NCBI GenBank assembly: GCA_028864975.1
Contig: JAGWLG010000006.1
Coordinates: 1 to 64,000, forward strand
Length of the DNA: 64,000 nt
Direction: 5' to 3'
Origin: Thermoplasmata archaeon
GTDB taxonomy: Archaea; Thermoplasmatota; Thermoplasmata; Lutacidiplasmatales; UBA184
In this document: in pieces, positions 1 through 8,105 of the stretch
How the letters are laid out: every line of letters starts with the position of its first letter
Numbering within the stretch: position 1 is the stretch's first letter
Program-made: the position numbers and the translations under genes
Notes under the pieces: model-generated
Databases searched by the model: none
Seen by the model: only the letters and a program-made list of their open reading frames with translations
Told to the model about the DNA's origin: nothing

Positions 1-1
1 G

Positions 2-79
2 TACCGGGTCGCGGACCTCCATACCGAACGCGAGGACCTCGAAGCGTACTTCTTCCGGCTTATCGAGGAGGCACGATGA
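2..79 (+). CDS. ABC transporter ATP-binding protein, C-terminal end only
   Basis: Only the last 25 codons are inside the window, and they end in the tail '...LEAYFFRLIEEAR' before TGA. ABC exporter ATPases commonly end in an acidic/hydrophobic helix of this kind. The stop overlaps the ATG of the next gene by four bases (ATGA), so the two are translationally coupled. The identification rests on this tail and on the membrane partner downstream, because no Walker or signature motif is in view. Confidence 0.6.
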   Translation, partial: YRVADLHTEREDLEAYFFRLIEEAR

Positions 80-921
80 ACCCCTTCTTCTACGACGTGC
101 TCCGCGTGCTCCGCAACCGCGGGGTTCTGGTCCTTGTCGTGCTGACGAGTCTCCTAGCGCTTGTGGCGCTGACCATCTACGACGTGCTGAGCGCCCCTGG
201 CTCCCCTGCCCAGGCGAGCGAAGACACGGTCGTGGTGGTCCTGATCATGGGAATGATCTACGCGTTCTTCGTCCCCATCCTGGGCATTCAAACCGGATAT
301 GCCACCTATGCCCGGGACCACGCGACCGGCGTGCTGGAGTCCATCCTCGTCCGTCCGATCTCTCGGTCGAGGCTCATCCTCTCCCGGTATCTTGCGGTGG
401 TCGTTGCTTCAGCGGCCGCCATCGCGTGCGCCCTCCTCTTCCTGGACGCCTTGAACCTGCTCGAGACCGGCTACGCCCTCCCCGCCGACCAGCTCGTCGG
501 GCTCTACGGGGCCCTTCTCGCGGAGGCCGTGTCGTTCGCGGGTGTCCTCTTTCTCATCGCCCACCTGTTGCGCTCCCCAGGGGCCATCCTGGGTTCGGCC
601 GTCGTGGTCTTCGTCCTGATCGATGTCGTGTGGTTCTTTCTGCTCTTCTTCTTGGGGATCATTCCGCTCTTCACCGCGGGTTCTTCGGGGGTAAAGACCG
701 AAGCGATGACCCGCATCGTCGAACTGGAGTACTCGGACCCCGCCGGGTTGCCGTTCCTCGCGCTGGTGGAGGTGCAGGGAGGGTTCTTTGGCGGTTTCAT
801 CCGTCCCCCGGGTGGGCTGGCCAGCGTGGGCTTGACCCCGGCGGGCTTGATCCTCGCGGGGTTGTTCTGGTCGCTGCTCCCGTTCCTTCTGGCCTTCGTC
901 CTCGCCCGCAAGCGGGATTGA
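76..921 (+). CDS. ABC-2 type transporter permease
   Basis: A 281-residue integral membrane protein with about six hydrophobic segments (near residues 15-35, 55-75, 105-130, 145-165, 175-205 and 255-278). The region 'YARDHATGVLESILVRPISRSR' (about residues 77-98) resembles the coupling region between TM2 and TM3 of ABC-2 permeases. It would form the membrane channel of an exporter with the ATPase whose end lies just upstream (ATGA overlap). The substrate cannot be read from the sequence. The gene is convergent with the VKOR gene, 11 bp between stops. Confidence 0.85.
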   Translation: MNPFFYDVLRVLRNRGVLVLVVLTSLLALVALTIYDVLSAPGSPAQASEDTVVVVLIMGMIYAFFVPILGIQTGYATYARDHATGVLESILVRPISRSRLILSRYLAVVVASAAAIACALLFLDALNLLETGYALPADQLVGLYGALLAEAVSFAGVLFLIAHLLRSPGAILGSAVVVFVLIDVVWFFLLFFLGIIPLFTAGSSGVKTEAMTRIVELEYSDPAGLPFLALVEVQGGFFGGFIRPPGGLASVGLTPAGLILAGLFWSLLPFLLAFVLARKRD

Positions 922-932
922 TCCCGCTGCCT

Positions 933-1514
933 CTACGCGTCGACCACGTTCTCGGAGTGGGGCTCTGACTCCTTCTCTTCCGCTAGAGGGGAGGTTTCGG
1001 GCTCGCTCTCCGAGCTCTGCCCGGGCTTCCTGGACTTCGCGCGTTCTTCGCGGAGCTCCTCCTTCTCATCCCGCAGGGCCTTGGTCCGGACCATCGTGAG
1101 CTTCAGGGCCACGAGGAAGACCGCCAGCCCGCTCAGGTGGGCGCCGGTGCAGATGATGCACACGGCATGGAGGCTCGCCTCGACCGAGACGAAGTAGGCC
1201 GCGAAGATGAGCCCGACCCCAGACAAGAGCAGGATCATTTGGAGAAAGCGCGGGTCGGAGGAGCGCATCAAGAGGACCGTGAGCGCCAGGAGGACCACGA
1301 ATCCCGCAAGCCCGATGGACCAGTCCTGTACCCCGAAGACCGTGGTATGCCCGCTGGTCAGGACCTGCGTGCACGAAAGCCATGGGAGGACGGGCGGAGA
1401 GCAGTACTGGGCGAGGGTCGCGTCCAGGACCTCCCCCATCGCATAGAGGCTGAAGATCACGCCAAGGGTGGCGAAGGCCAGCATGGCACGTTCGAGGACG
1501 TCCGCGTCGGCCAC
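933..1514 (-). CDS. vitamin K epoxide reductase (VKOR) family protein
   Basis: A 193-residue, four-helix membrane protein. It has the VKOR cysteine layout: a loop pair at Cys38 and Cys48 and a membrane CxxC ('CIIC', Cys119/Cys122), with Ser/Trp-containing loops between. VKOR enzymes re-oxidise thioredoxin-like proteins at the expense of quinones and so drive disulfide formation outside the cytoplasm. The C-terminal 45 residues are a highly charged cytoplasmic tail. The start is GTG, preceded by a strong Shine-Dalgarno run (GGAGGGAAGGAG). It lies 68 bp downstream of the DUF929 thioredoxin-like gene on the same strand, its probable redox partner. Confidence 0.88.
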   Translation of the reverse strand: MADADVLERAMLAFATLGVIFSLYAMGEVLDATLAQYCSPPVLPWLSCTQVLTSGHTTVFGVQDWSIGLAGFVVLLALTVLLMRSSDPRFLQMILLLSGVGLIFAAYFVSVEASLHAVCIICTGAHLSGLAVFLVALKLTMVRTKALRDEKEELREERAKSRKPGQSSESEPETSPLAEEKESEPHSENVVDA

Positions 1515-1582
1515 TTGCTCCTTCCCTCCGAACAGTGTCCCTAGCTTCGGTCCGTCGAGGAGAAGATCGCGGAAGGTCTGCG

Positions 1583-2803
1583 TTACGTGATCTGGATGTA
1601 GTCGTTACCCACGACGGTTCCCGGCGTCGTGTACTGCGAGGGTGGGGTCTGACCATTGTCCACGAGGACCTTCGCGATGTACGCTTCGAGCCAGAACTGC
1701 GCCGGAAGGATCGCCTGGCAGTCGGACCCCCCGCTGCTGGGATTGTTGCCGCACGTCACCAGGTCCTGGGCCACCGTCTGTGGGGAGAGGGGTGTGCTCG
1801 AAGACTGGGTAGGATCGCTCCGAAGCTGACCCGGGGACACGAGCGAGCCCGTGTGGACGTAGATGCCACCGACCACGATGAACGGGATGCCGGCCTGGGG
1901 CCCGGTGTTGTAGGCGCTCACGTAGGCTGACTCCGGACAGCTCACCGCGGGAAGGGTGATCTGGGAATCGTCGGAGGTTTCGTGGGGGTCCCAGCTTAGG
2001 TACTGGCTGTTGGTGCTCGAACTCACAAAGTTCACTTCTGGGGTGTTGGGATAAACATCCCCGGGATCGGACGTTCCGAAGCTGACCCCCAAGAGGGCAC
2101 TGGAGTAGTTGACGAGGGCTCCTTTGAAGGCCCAGCTCGAAGCGGAGCAGTACGGGCACGCGATCGAACCGTAGTAGAAGAAGACCGGAAGGCCTCCTCG
2201 GGTCCACATCGGATTGTTGACCTTGAACCAGCCGCTGTCCCCCGTGGGTCCGAGTTCCCCGGTGTGAGCGCTGGTCAAACTGGGGCATCCCGCGGCTCCT
2301 GCCAGAAGGACGAGCACTCCCGTAAGAACGAGTCCAATGATGACCCCGGAGATCAGGCCCTTCTTCCAGACCCGCAGGACCTTCTGGCCGCCGGAGATGA
2401 AGGCGAAGGCCAGGAGCGCGATGCCGACGATGGCGATCGCGAGCAAGACCGTGGGGATGAGCTGGGAGGCCGCGCTGACCACCGGGAACTCGAAGTTGAC
2501 CAGGTACGGGAGCGCGCCCACGAGGGCGATGAGGATTCCGAGTACCGCCAGCAGCCGGTAGAGCTTCTTCCGGGTGAACCCCCCGGTCCCTCCCGCCGCT
2601 TGGCCTCCGCCCTCCGCAGAGGGGACACCGGACTTGGCCTGGCGCTTGGTCCGCGATCTTCGCTGGAAGTAGAGCGCCTTGAGGGCGAGCCCGGGCTTCT
2701 CCGTGCCCTCCGGTGCGGCGAACTCCACCTTGTCGTCGGTGGCGATCTCCTCCCAGCTCAGCCCCTTGGCGCGGAGCTTCTCCACCCGCTCCCAGTCGGT
2801 CAT
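1583..2803 (-). CDS. membrane-anchored thioredoxin-like protein, DUF929 family
   Basis: 406 residues. Residues 1-60 form a small charged domain with a helix-turn-helix-like look ('KLRAKGLSWEEIA'). Three membrane segments follow at about 83-103, 112-137 and 150-172. The extracytoplasmic domain (190-406) carries a CPYC motif (Cys216-Cys219) after a beta strand ('PVFFYYGSIACPYC') and more cysteines near the C-terminus. This is the DUF929 thioredoxin-like arrangement. Together with VKOR it would make an archaeal DsbA/DsbB-like oxidation pair, which is inference from family and context. The same frame is open 53 codons further upstream, but the conserved N-terminus starts at this ATG. Confidence 0.82.
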   Translation of the reverse strand: MTDWERVEKLRAKGLSWEEIATDDKVEFAAPEGTEKPGLALKALYFQRRSRTKRQAKSGVPSAEGGGQAAGGTGGFTRKKLYRLLAVLGILIALVGALPYLVNFEFPVVSAASQLIPTVLLAIAIVGIALLAFAFISGGQKVLRVWKKGLISGVIIGLVLTGVLVLLAGAAGCPSLTSAHTGELGPTGDSGWFKVNNPMWTRGGLPVFFYYGSIACPYCSASSWAFKGALVNYSSALLGVSFGTSDPGDVYPNTPEVNFVSSSTNSQYLSWDPHETSDDSQITLPAVSCPESAYVSAYNTGPQAGIPFIVVGGIYVHTGSLVSPGQLRSDPTQSSSTPLSPQTVAQDLVTCGNNPSSGGSDCQAILPAQFWLEAYIAKVLVDNGQTPPSQYTTPGTVVGNDYIQIT

Positions 2804-2963
2804 CGAGGATCCTAGCTCTCCCGTGCCCTGAGGAGGACGGCCGCGGCCGGTCGACCGAAGGGCGAAGTGGCGAACCGGGGGGTGTTCATCTCCTTTTCCG
2901 GCTCGCAGAAGGGGGCACTCTTCTTCCTCCCTTGCTGCCGGGTCGGCCTGGTCGTTGAGCAAG

Positions 2964-2977
2964 AGAAGATAAGCTCA
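2964..2977 (+). promoter_or_regulatory. TATA-like box upstream of cobT
   Basis: An A-rich element (agaagataagct) is centred about 26 nt before the cobT ATG, the archaeal spacing for a leaderless transcript. The match is moderate. I saw no cobalamin-riboswitch-like fold in the 193 bp between the divergent genes. Confidence 0.4.
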
Positions 2978-2996
2978 CGGGGCTCTCTCCCCTGCG

Positions 2997-4151
2997 ATGG
3001 CGAAGGACCTCATCGAGGAGACCATCGGCTCGCTGGGGCTTCCGGACGAGGAGGCGCGTGCGGCCGCGCATGCTCGCTGGGCGATCCTGGCCACGGCGGA
3101 GGGGTCCCTGGGGAGGCTCCAGACCCTCGCCGAGCACCTGGCCGCTATCCGTGGTAACGAGCAACCGACCTTCCACCACAAAGCGGTCGTGGTGTTCGTC
3201 GCCGACCACGGGGTGACGGAGGAGGGCGTCTCCTCCCATCCTCGTGAGCTCACGGCGGGCATGCTGCACAACCTCTTGGACGGCGGGGCCGCGATCACGG
3301 TCTTCTCCCGCTTCCTGCGGGCAGAGCTCCACGTGGTGGACGTGGGGGTCGACGCTCCGCCCATACCTCCTCGCCCGGGGTTCTTCTCCCGGAAGATCGC
3401 GCGCGGGACGAGGAACTTCGCCCGTGAGCCCGCCATGACCCCATCCCAGGCGCGGGAGTCGGTCCGCATCGGGATCGAGGTCGCCCTGAACCTCATCGCT
3501 GCAGGGGCGGACCTCATGGCGATCGGGGACCTCGGGATCGGGAACACCACCTCCGCTTCGGCCATGCTGGCCGGCCTGACCGGGATGTCGGTCGAGAAGC
3601 TCGTCGGGCCGGGGACCGGGACGCGAGAGGAGCAGGTCCGCCGCAAGGTCATGGTCATTTCGAGCGCCCTGGAGCGGCACGTGCCACGCCGCGAGGACCC
3701 CTGGGAGGTGCTGGAGCGGGTCGGAGGCTTCGAGATCGGGGCGATGGCCGGGGCCTTCCTCGGCGCAGCGTCGCAGAGGGTCCCCGCGATCGTCGACGGG
3801 CTCACCTCCTCCGCGGCGGCGCTCTTCGCCCTCACCCTGGCACCTCGCCTCGGCCCCTTCCTCGTACCCTCCCACGCGTCGGAGGAGCCCGGTCACCGGG
3901 TCGCGCTCGACGCTCTGGGCCTCCAGCCCTACTTTGATTTCGCAACGCGGATGGGCGAAGGCACCAGCGCCGCCCTCCAGATGGGCCTTTGCGACCTCGC
4001 CAGCAGGCTCCTGCGGGAGATGGCCACGGTCGAGGAGGTCGCAGCCGCCAAGGAGGAGGCGTTCAACAGCTCTCCCCGCAATGGAACTTCTCCATCCCCG
4101 GTATCCCCGCGTCCTCCTGGAGCCCGGGACTCCGCCCCCCCAGCCCGCTAG
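2997..4151 (+). CDS. cobT: nicotinate-nucleotide--dimethylbenzimidazole phosphoribosyltransferase
   Basis: 384 residues. CobT transfers the phosphoribosyl group of nicotinate mononucleotide to the lower-ligand base during cobalamin nucleotide-loop assembly. Family features are clear: 'GSLGRLQTLAEHLAAI' (36-51), the 'VVFVADHGVTEEGVS' strand-loop (about 64-78), 'GDLGIGNTTSASAMLAGLTG' (180-199) and 'GGFEIGAMAGAFLGAA' (about 242-257). Length is near the family norm (about 350), with a short Pro/Ser-rich C-terminal tail. A B12 requirement fits the B12-binding-type radical SAM enzyme encoded at 43.9 kb. No other cobalamin gene lies nearby. Confidence 0.92.
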   Translation: MAKDLIEETIGSLGLPDEEARAAAHARWAILATAEGSLGRLQTLAEHLAAIRGNEQPTFHHKAVVVFVADHGVTEEGVSSHPRELTAGMLHNLLDGGAAITVFSRFLRAELHVVDVGVDAPPIPPRPGFFSRKIARGTRNFAREPAMTPSQARESVRIGIEVALNLIAAGADLMAIGDLGIGNTTSASAMLAGLTGMSVEKLVGPGTGTREEQVRRKVMVISSALERHVPRREDPWEVLERVGGFEIGAMAGAFLGAASQRVPAIVDGLTSSAAALFALTLAPRLGPFLVPSHASEEPGHRVALDALGLQPYFDFATRMGEGTSAALQMGLCDLASRLLREMATVEEVAAAKEEAFNSSPRNGTSPSPVSPRPPGARDSAPPAR

Positions 4152-4160
4152 GGCTCTGCG

Positions 4161-4820
4161 ATGGCCCCCCGTCCCCCCGCCCCGACGCGGACGGAACGGA
4201 ACCCCACGAAGGGCGAGGCGCGGTCCTCGCGCGAGCTCTATCATCGACTGGCTTCTGCGCCCCAGGGATTCGAGAAGGGAACCTCCTCGCATCGGCCTCT
4301 CGGCCCCCCGAAGGGGGAGGCGGCCGTGCTCGTGCTCTTCCGGTTGCAGCACGCCCGCTCCGAGCTCCTGCTGATCCGAAGGTCCGACCGGGAGGGTGAC
4401 CCCTGGTCCGGCCACGTGGCGTTCCCGGGGGGTCGACGCGAGGACAGCGACGGCGCTCTCGCCGCGACCGCGGTGCGCGAAACGAAGGAGGAGGTGGGGA
4501 TCTCGTTGGAACAGCTGGAAGGGCCTCCCATTCCGGTGGGGAAGCGTGTGCCGGCGAACCGGCCGTGGCTCCACGTCGGGGTCTTCCTGAGCGTCCTGAA
4601 GGATGGTGAGGCCGCCCCCCTATCCTTGAGCCCAGAGGTCGCCGAGGCCTTCTGGACACCGCTCCATGAACTTCGGCCCTCGCAAGGCCCCGTCGAGGTC
4701 CTCGGCTCGGAGGGCCATCTCCGAGCGGAAGCCCTCCGGTTCGGCGACCAGGTCATATGGGGGTTCACCCGGCGGGTTCTGCTGGACGTGCTGGGGGCCT
4801 ACGGCCCCCTCTTACCCTGA
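4161..4820 (+). CDS. Nudix hydrolase, CoA pyrophosphatase-like
   Basis: 219 residues. The Nudix core runs from about residue 50. It contains 'GHVAFPGGRRE..D' followed by 'TAVRETKEEVGI', with the FPGG spacing and the conserved RExxEEVG helix seen in the CoA/acyl-CoA diphosphatase branch (YeaB/NUDT7-like), where the acidic residue of the classical Nudix box is shifted. Expected reaction: hydrolysis of CoA species to phosphopantetheine derivatives and 3',5'-ADP. It begins 9 bp after cobT, so the two are probably co-transcribed. Its 3' end overlaps the convergent membrane-protein gene by 9 bp. Confidence 0.8.
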   Translation: MAPRPPAPTRTERNPTKGEARSSRELYHRLASAPQGFEKGTSSHRPLGPPKGEAAVLVLFRLQHARSELLLIRRSDREGDPWSGHVAFPGGRREDSDGALAATAVRETKEEVGISLEQLEGPPIPVGKRVPANRPWLHVGVFLSVLKDGEAAPLSLSPEVAEAFWTPLHELRPSQGPVEVLGSEGHLRAEALRFGDQVIWGFTRRVLLDVLGAYGPLLP

Positions 4821-5447
4821 GACCCCGCTGGGAAGTGGACGGTCGAACGGGGTACGGGTGGAAGCGCCGCTGACCAGGGCGTTCGCGCGCTTGACCCCGT
4901 GACGGTAGGCGGCGTAGGTGATGAAGAACGCCACCGCGATCGCCATGAGTGCCACGGCGACCAGGTTCGCTTCGTCCCTGCTTCCTCCTCCCTTCAGGGT
5001 GCCGTAGGCGCTGCGGAAGCCTTCCGCGTAGACCGCGATGTCCATCACCTCGGCGAAGACGTTCCATATCGAGATCGCGACGGTGCCGAAGGAGCGCTGT
5101 CGGTACGCCACCGCGACGGACTGGGCGGTCACCACCAGACCGAAGCCGATGATCATGGCCCCGAAGACCAGGAAGTCGAAGGCGAGGATCAGGGAGAACG
5201 AGGCCCCGTCCAAGAACCCGAGCTGGAGCGCCGCGAATCCGAGGACGATCATCATCACGTACGACATGCCCGCGAAGGCGAGCCCCAGACCGGCGTAGGC
5301 CGCGGCCCGGGCCAGGAGGGGGGGCTTCTCCCCAGGCGTCTTGGCGATGAGCGTCAGGGAGAAGCCCGACATGTAAGCATTCCAGATCGAGATCGCAAAA
5401 TCGATCACGAGGAAGACCACGAGGAGGGCGAGGCCCAGGTCGACCAC
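4812..5447 (-). CDS. multi-spanning membrane protein of unknown function
   Basis: 211 residues with about five hydrophobic segments (residues 3-25, 42-65, 75-103, 115-140 and 170-190). I do not recognise the family. The frame stays open far upstream, but hydrophobic protein only begins at this GTG, which is preceded by GAGAGGGGTGG at Shine-Dalgarno distance, so I take GTG as the start. The loop 'LTLIAKTPGEKPPLLARAAAYAGLG' suggests a cytoplasmic segment. It is divergent from the GvpD-like ATPase gene across a 172-bp promoter region. Confidence 0.7.
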   Translation of the reverse strand: MVDLGLALLVVFLVIDFAISIWNAYMSGFSLTLIAKTPGEKPPLLARAAAYAGLGLAFAGMSYVMMIVLGFAALQLGFLDGASFSLILAFDFLVFGAMIIGFGLVVTAQSVAVAYRQRSFGTVAISIWNVFAEVMDIAVYAEGFRSAYGTLKGGGSRDEANLVAVALMAIAVAFFITYAAYRHGVKRANALVSGASTRTPFDRPLPSGVSG

Positions 5448-5619
5448 GGTCGTACCACCCCTCTCGATACATGAAGAATGACTTCCTCGACGGTCCGTCA
5501 CAGAAAGACTCCTCTCTTTGGCTCGGTCCCCCACCTTGGACCATTCTGTTGCCCCAAGGCGGTCCTCGGTTCCAAAGCGGAACCTCACATTCATCCCCTC
5601 CCCCTCCGAGACGCTCCCC

Positions 5620-7182
5620 ATGAGCGGTGTCCTGAGCCCGACGGCGCCCACCCATGCCGAGCCCCTGACCGTAAGCGAGAGCTCCGATGGGGTTCCCCCG
5701 GAGCTACTGGCCTTCCTGACCGAGGGGGGAGGCCGGTCGCTCTCCATTCGCGGAAGGCCAGGGACGGGCAAGACCTCTCTTGCCCTAGAGATGCTGGCCA
5801 GGGTGCCCGGTCGTCGCTTCTTCCTGTCCACGCGTGTGGACCAGATGCGGCTGTTCAAGCAGTTCCCGTTCCTGACCTCCAGGTACGAGCGGATCGAGGT
5901 CGTCGACCTGGCCTCGATGCGGGCGGAACGCCTTCTGATGAAGTCGGACGTCTCGCGGGTGACCTCGTTGGTGGTGGGGAACCCAGGTCCGTCGTCCAAG
6001 GTCGATCTCGGACGCTTCCTGACCCTGCCTCCCCCCGTCCAAGAGCTCTACAGTCGCACGCCGGAAGGGCCGGGCCGCGCGACCGTGGTGATCGACAGTT
6101 GGGAGGCCCTCTTGGCGGACTACGCGTCCCGCCTGACGTCGCGGTCCGAGGAGGCGCTCTCCGAGCCCGAGCTCGCCGAAGCCCTGATCTCGATGTTCGT
6201 GGGGCAAGGGACCAACGTGATCCTGGTCCGCGAGACCGCGGATCCGAACGCGGCCGACTACCTCGTCGACGGCGTGCTGGAGGCCCGCCGCGAGGTCTTC
6301 CAGGACCACGTCTTCCGGGCGCTCTCCCCTCTCAAACTTCGCGGGGTCGGGGTGGGTGTCGCGGACTTTCCCTTCACCCTCCACGGGGGTCGGTTCCAGT
6401 TCCTCGGGCCCACTCCCTCCTGGCGGGCCGTGCCTCACTCGGTCCACCGGTCCCCGGAACCCGTGACCGGGGGTCCCGTCGAGTTCACCTGGGGTCACCG
6501 GCAGATGGACGAACGCCTCGCCCCCCTCTACCCTGGCGCCCTGGTCTTCCTGGAGACCGTAGCCAACGCCTCGGGAGACACGATGGGCCGCATCGACACG
6601 CACATCGGCTCGACGAACGGGCACCGCGGGCTCATGGTGACCGTGGTCCTGCCGCAGGGGCTCACGCCGAGCGTGATCCGCCCCGAGGTCGAGCCGGACG
6701 GGAAGTTCCCTCAGAAGTTCAGGATCATCTGGTCGGTCCCTTCCCGCGGGCCCTCGCCTCGGACACAATTCCAGGTCCCCGCGGAGAGCCTCGTCCCCTA
6801 TGCGCTCGACGGCATGCCCCCCAAGGAGCCGGAGGAGCTCGCTACGATCGTTGCGGGCGAGGGGGCCGGGCCGGCCGTCGTCATCGCATCCACCTCGATG
6901 CTGGCGGCTATGGCCGGGAGGGACGAGAAGAAGTTCGAGCCCTTCCTGTCGGCGCTCATCCAGACGGTGCGGGCCCGCGGCGGGCTCCTCGTGCTCTACG
7001 GCTACGACTACAACGCGGGGTCGCGCTTCCTCACGGGCGAAGCAAGCCATCACCTGAGGATCTTCGAACGGGATGGGCTTCCGTTGCTCGAGGAGGTCCA
7101 CCACGGGAAGCCGCTCTACGCGATCCGAGCGCCGCGCGACCCCCGGAGCTTCCCCATCTTCGAACTGGTGCCGGTGCTCTGA
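5620..7182 (+). CDS. KaiC/GvpD-like P-loop ATPase
   Basis: 520 residues. A RecA/KaiC-type P-loop is at about residues 46-54 ('GRPGTGKTS'), with a Walker B strand 'ATVVIDSWEALL' at about 152-163. The arrangement '(P)ELLAFL...G..G.GKTSLALEML' resembles archaeal GvpD, a regulator of gas-vesicle genes. No gas-vesicle gene is in the window, so gas-vesicle control is not implied. The C-terminal half (from about 290) is an unassigned alpha/beta region. The next gene starts 18 bp downstream. A truncated paralogue sits at the right end of the window (63285 on). An upstream in-frame start would add 34 residues. I chose the ATG nearer the conserved region. Confidence 0.75.
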   Translation: MSGVLSPTAPTHAEPLTVSESSDGVPPELLAFLTEGGGRSLSIRGRPGTGKTSLALEMLARVPGRRFFLSTRVDQMRLFKQFPFLTSRYERIEVVDLASMRAERLLMKSDVSRVTSLVVGNPGPSSKVDLGRFLTLPPPVQELYSRTPEGPGRATVVIDSWEALLADYASRLTSRSEEALSEPELAEALISMFVGQGTNVILVRETADPNAADYLVDGVLEARREVFQDHVFRALSPLKLRGVGVGVADFPFTLHGGRFQFLGPTPSWRAVPHSVHRSPEPVTGGPVEFTWGHRQMDERLAPLYPGALVFLETVANASGDTMGRIDTHIGSTNGHRGLMVTVVLPQGLTPSVIRPEVEPDGKFPQKFRIIWSVPSRGPSPRTQFQVPAESLVPYALDGMPPKEPEELATIVAGEGAGPAVVIASTSMLAAMAGRDEKKFEPFLSALIQTVRARGGLLVLYGYDYNAGSRFLTGEASHHLRIFERDGLPLLEEVHHGKPLYAIRAPRDPRSFPIFELVPVL

Positions 7183-7200
7183 AGCTGGGAGGGGACATCC

Positions 7201-8082
7201 ATGTCGAGTAGGGTCCTTGCCTCCGCCCCTTCACCCGAGATCAACGTCATCGCGAACGACGAGGCGGTTCGCCGAGCTCTGCTGGGCATCGTCCGTTCAA
7301 CGAAGTTCCGCGCCCGTATCGCAGAACCGCGTCCCATCGGCGGCGACGTCCCCGAGGATCACCGGCCGAGCGTGTTCCTGGGCTACGCGCGGGATGTGCA
7401 AGAGGCCCGCTTGTTCTTCACCCAGCTGACCCGAGACGACCAGGGTCAGAAGCCCTGGGTGCTGCTTCTCGCCCCCTCCGCACCCCCAGCCGCCATGCAG
7501 GAGGCCCGCCGGATGGGTGGTCCTGTTCACCGACTCCCGCTCCCGCCTTTGCTTCTCCGTGAGGCGCTGGAGGAGGCCGTTCGAGACTGCCCCGAGGCGG
7601 CCACGACGGCACGGGCGGAGCCGGGGAGGGAGGGCGCAGGGGGTCCTCCTGAGGAGACGTTCTTGCCTCGCGCACCGGTTGGGGGCTCCCTGACCGCACC
7701 CAGCGACCCCAAGAGCACTTTCCGCCTGAGCGGACGAGCGGGGCATTCCCGTGGGAGAGAGCTTTCCGTCCTGCTCCTGTGTTCGCAGGATCCCGCGGCA
7801 GCCGGAGTGCGCAGGACGTTCATGGCGTACGCGAAGGCGAGATCTGCACCGGTCGACGGCTCACGCGCGACCGCTCCTCCCGCGCAAGAACTCACGATGG
7901 TCCCGAGTCAGGTATCGTTGGACGCTCCTTCGCGGGTTGCGCTACCCGGGAGTGGCAGGTTGCGGGAGATGGTCCGCTCAGGAGTTCGGGAGCTCGTCTC
8001 GGGGAGAGATAGGGTCCTCCCGGCAAGCGCGCTGTCGCGTTCTCGGATCATCGGGACCCATAAGTTTAAAAACCACACTTAA
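7201..8082 (+). CDS. unknown protein, possible degenerate receiver domain
   Basis: 293 residues, co-directional with and 18 bp after the GvpD-like gene, with a good Shine-Dalgarno (GGGAGGGGACATCC before ATG). Residues 12-130 alternate strands and helices in the order of a CheY-type receiver ('INVIANDEAVRRALLGIV', then 'PVHRLPLPPLLLREALEEAV'), but the acidic pocket and phospho-acceptor Asp are not evident. Residues 135-293 are low-complexity Pro/Ser/Arg-rich sequence. The last codons run through the TATA elements of the tbp promoter. Receiver homology is tentative, and the far C-terminal part could be open frame of little functional meaning. Confidence 0.5.
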   Translation: MSSRVLASAPSPEINVIANDEAVRRALLGIVRSTKFRARIAEPRPIGGDVPEDHRPSVFLGYARDVQEARLFFTQLTRDDQGQKPWVLLLAPSAPPAAMQEARRMGGPVHRLPLPPLLLREALEEAVRDCPEAATTARAEPGREGAGGPPEETFLPRAPVGGSLTAPSDPKSTFRLSGRAGHSRGRELSVLLLCSQDPAAAGVRRTFMAYAKARSAPVDGSRATAPPAQELTMVPSQVSLDAPSRVALPGSGRLREMVRSGVRELVSGRDRVLPASALSRSRIIGTHKFKNHT

Positions 8083-8086
8083 ATAC
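8063..8086 (+). promoter_or_regulatory. tbp promoter with two TATA-like boxes
   Basis: Two candidate TATA boxes lie in tandem: tttaaaaacc (about 8065-8074) and acttaaatact (about 8076-8086). The downstream one is centred about 25 nt before the tbp ATG and would give a leaderless message. The upstream one would give a short leader. Both lie inside the end of the preceding reading frame. Confidence 0.65.
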
Positions 8087-8105
8087 TCGGGCGGGGCCGT
8101 TCCAG

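Noticed and set aside
2804-2996. Cobalamin riboswitch upstream of cobT
   Set aside because: No B12-box-like sequence or fold was visible, and a TATA-like box directly before the ATG predicts a leaderless transcript with no room for a riboswitch.
2886-4574. 562-codon open frame antisense to cobT and the Nudix gene
   Set aside because: The product is Arg/Gly/Pro/His-rich without any family pattern. It is a typical antisense artefact in GC-rich sequence opposite two clear genes. Many similar frames opposite other genes were dropped for the same reason.
5620-7182. Gas-vesicle gene cluster (from the GvpD resemblance)
   Set aside because: No gvpA or other structural gas-vesicle gene is in the window. 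GvpD-like ATPases occur without them.
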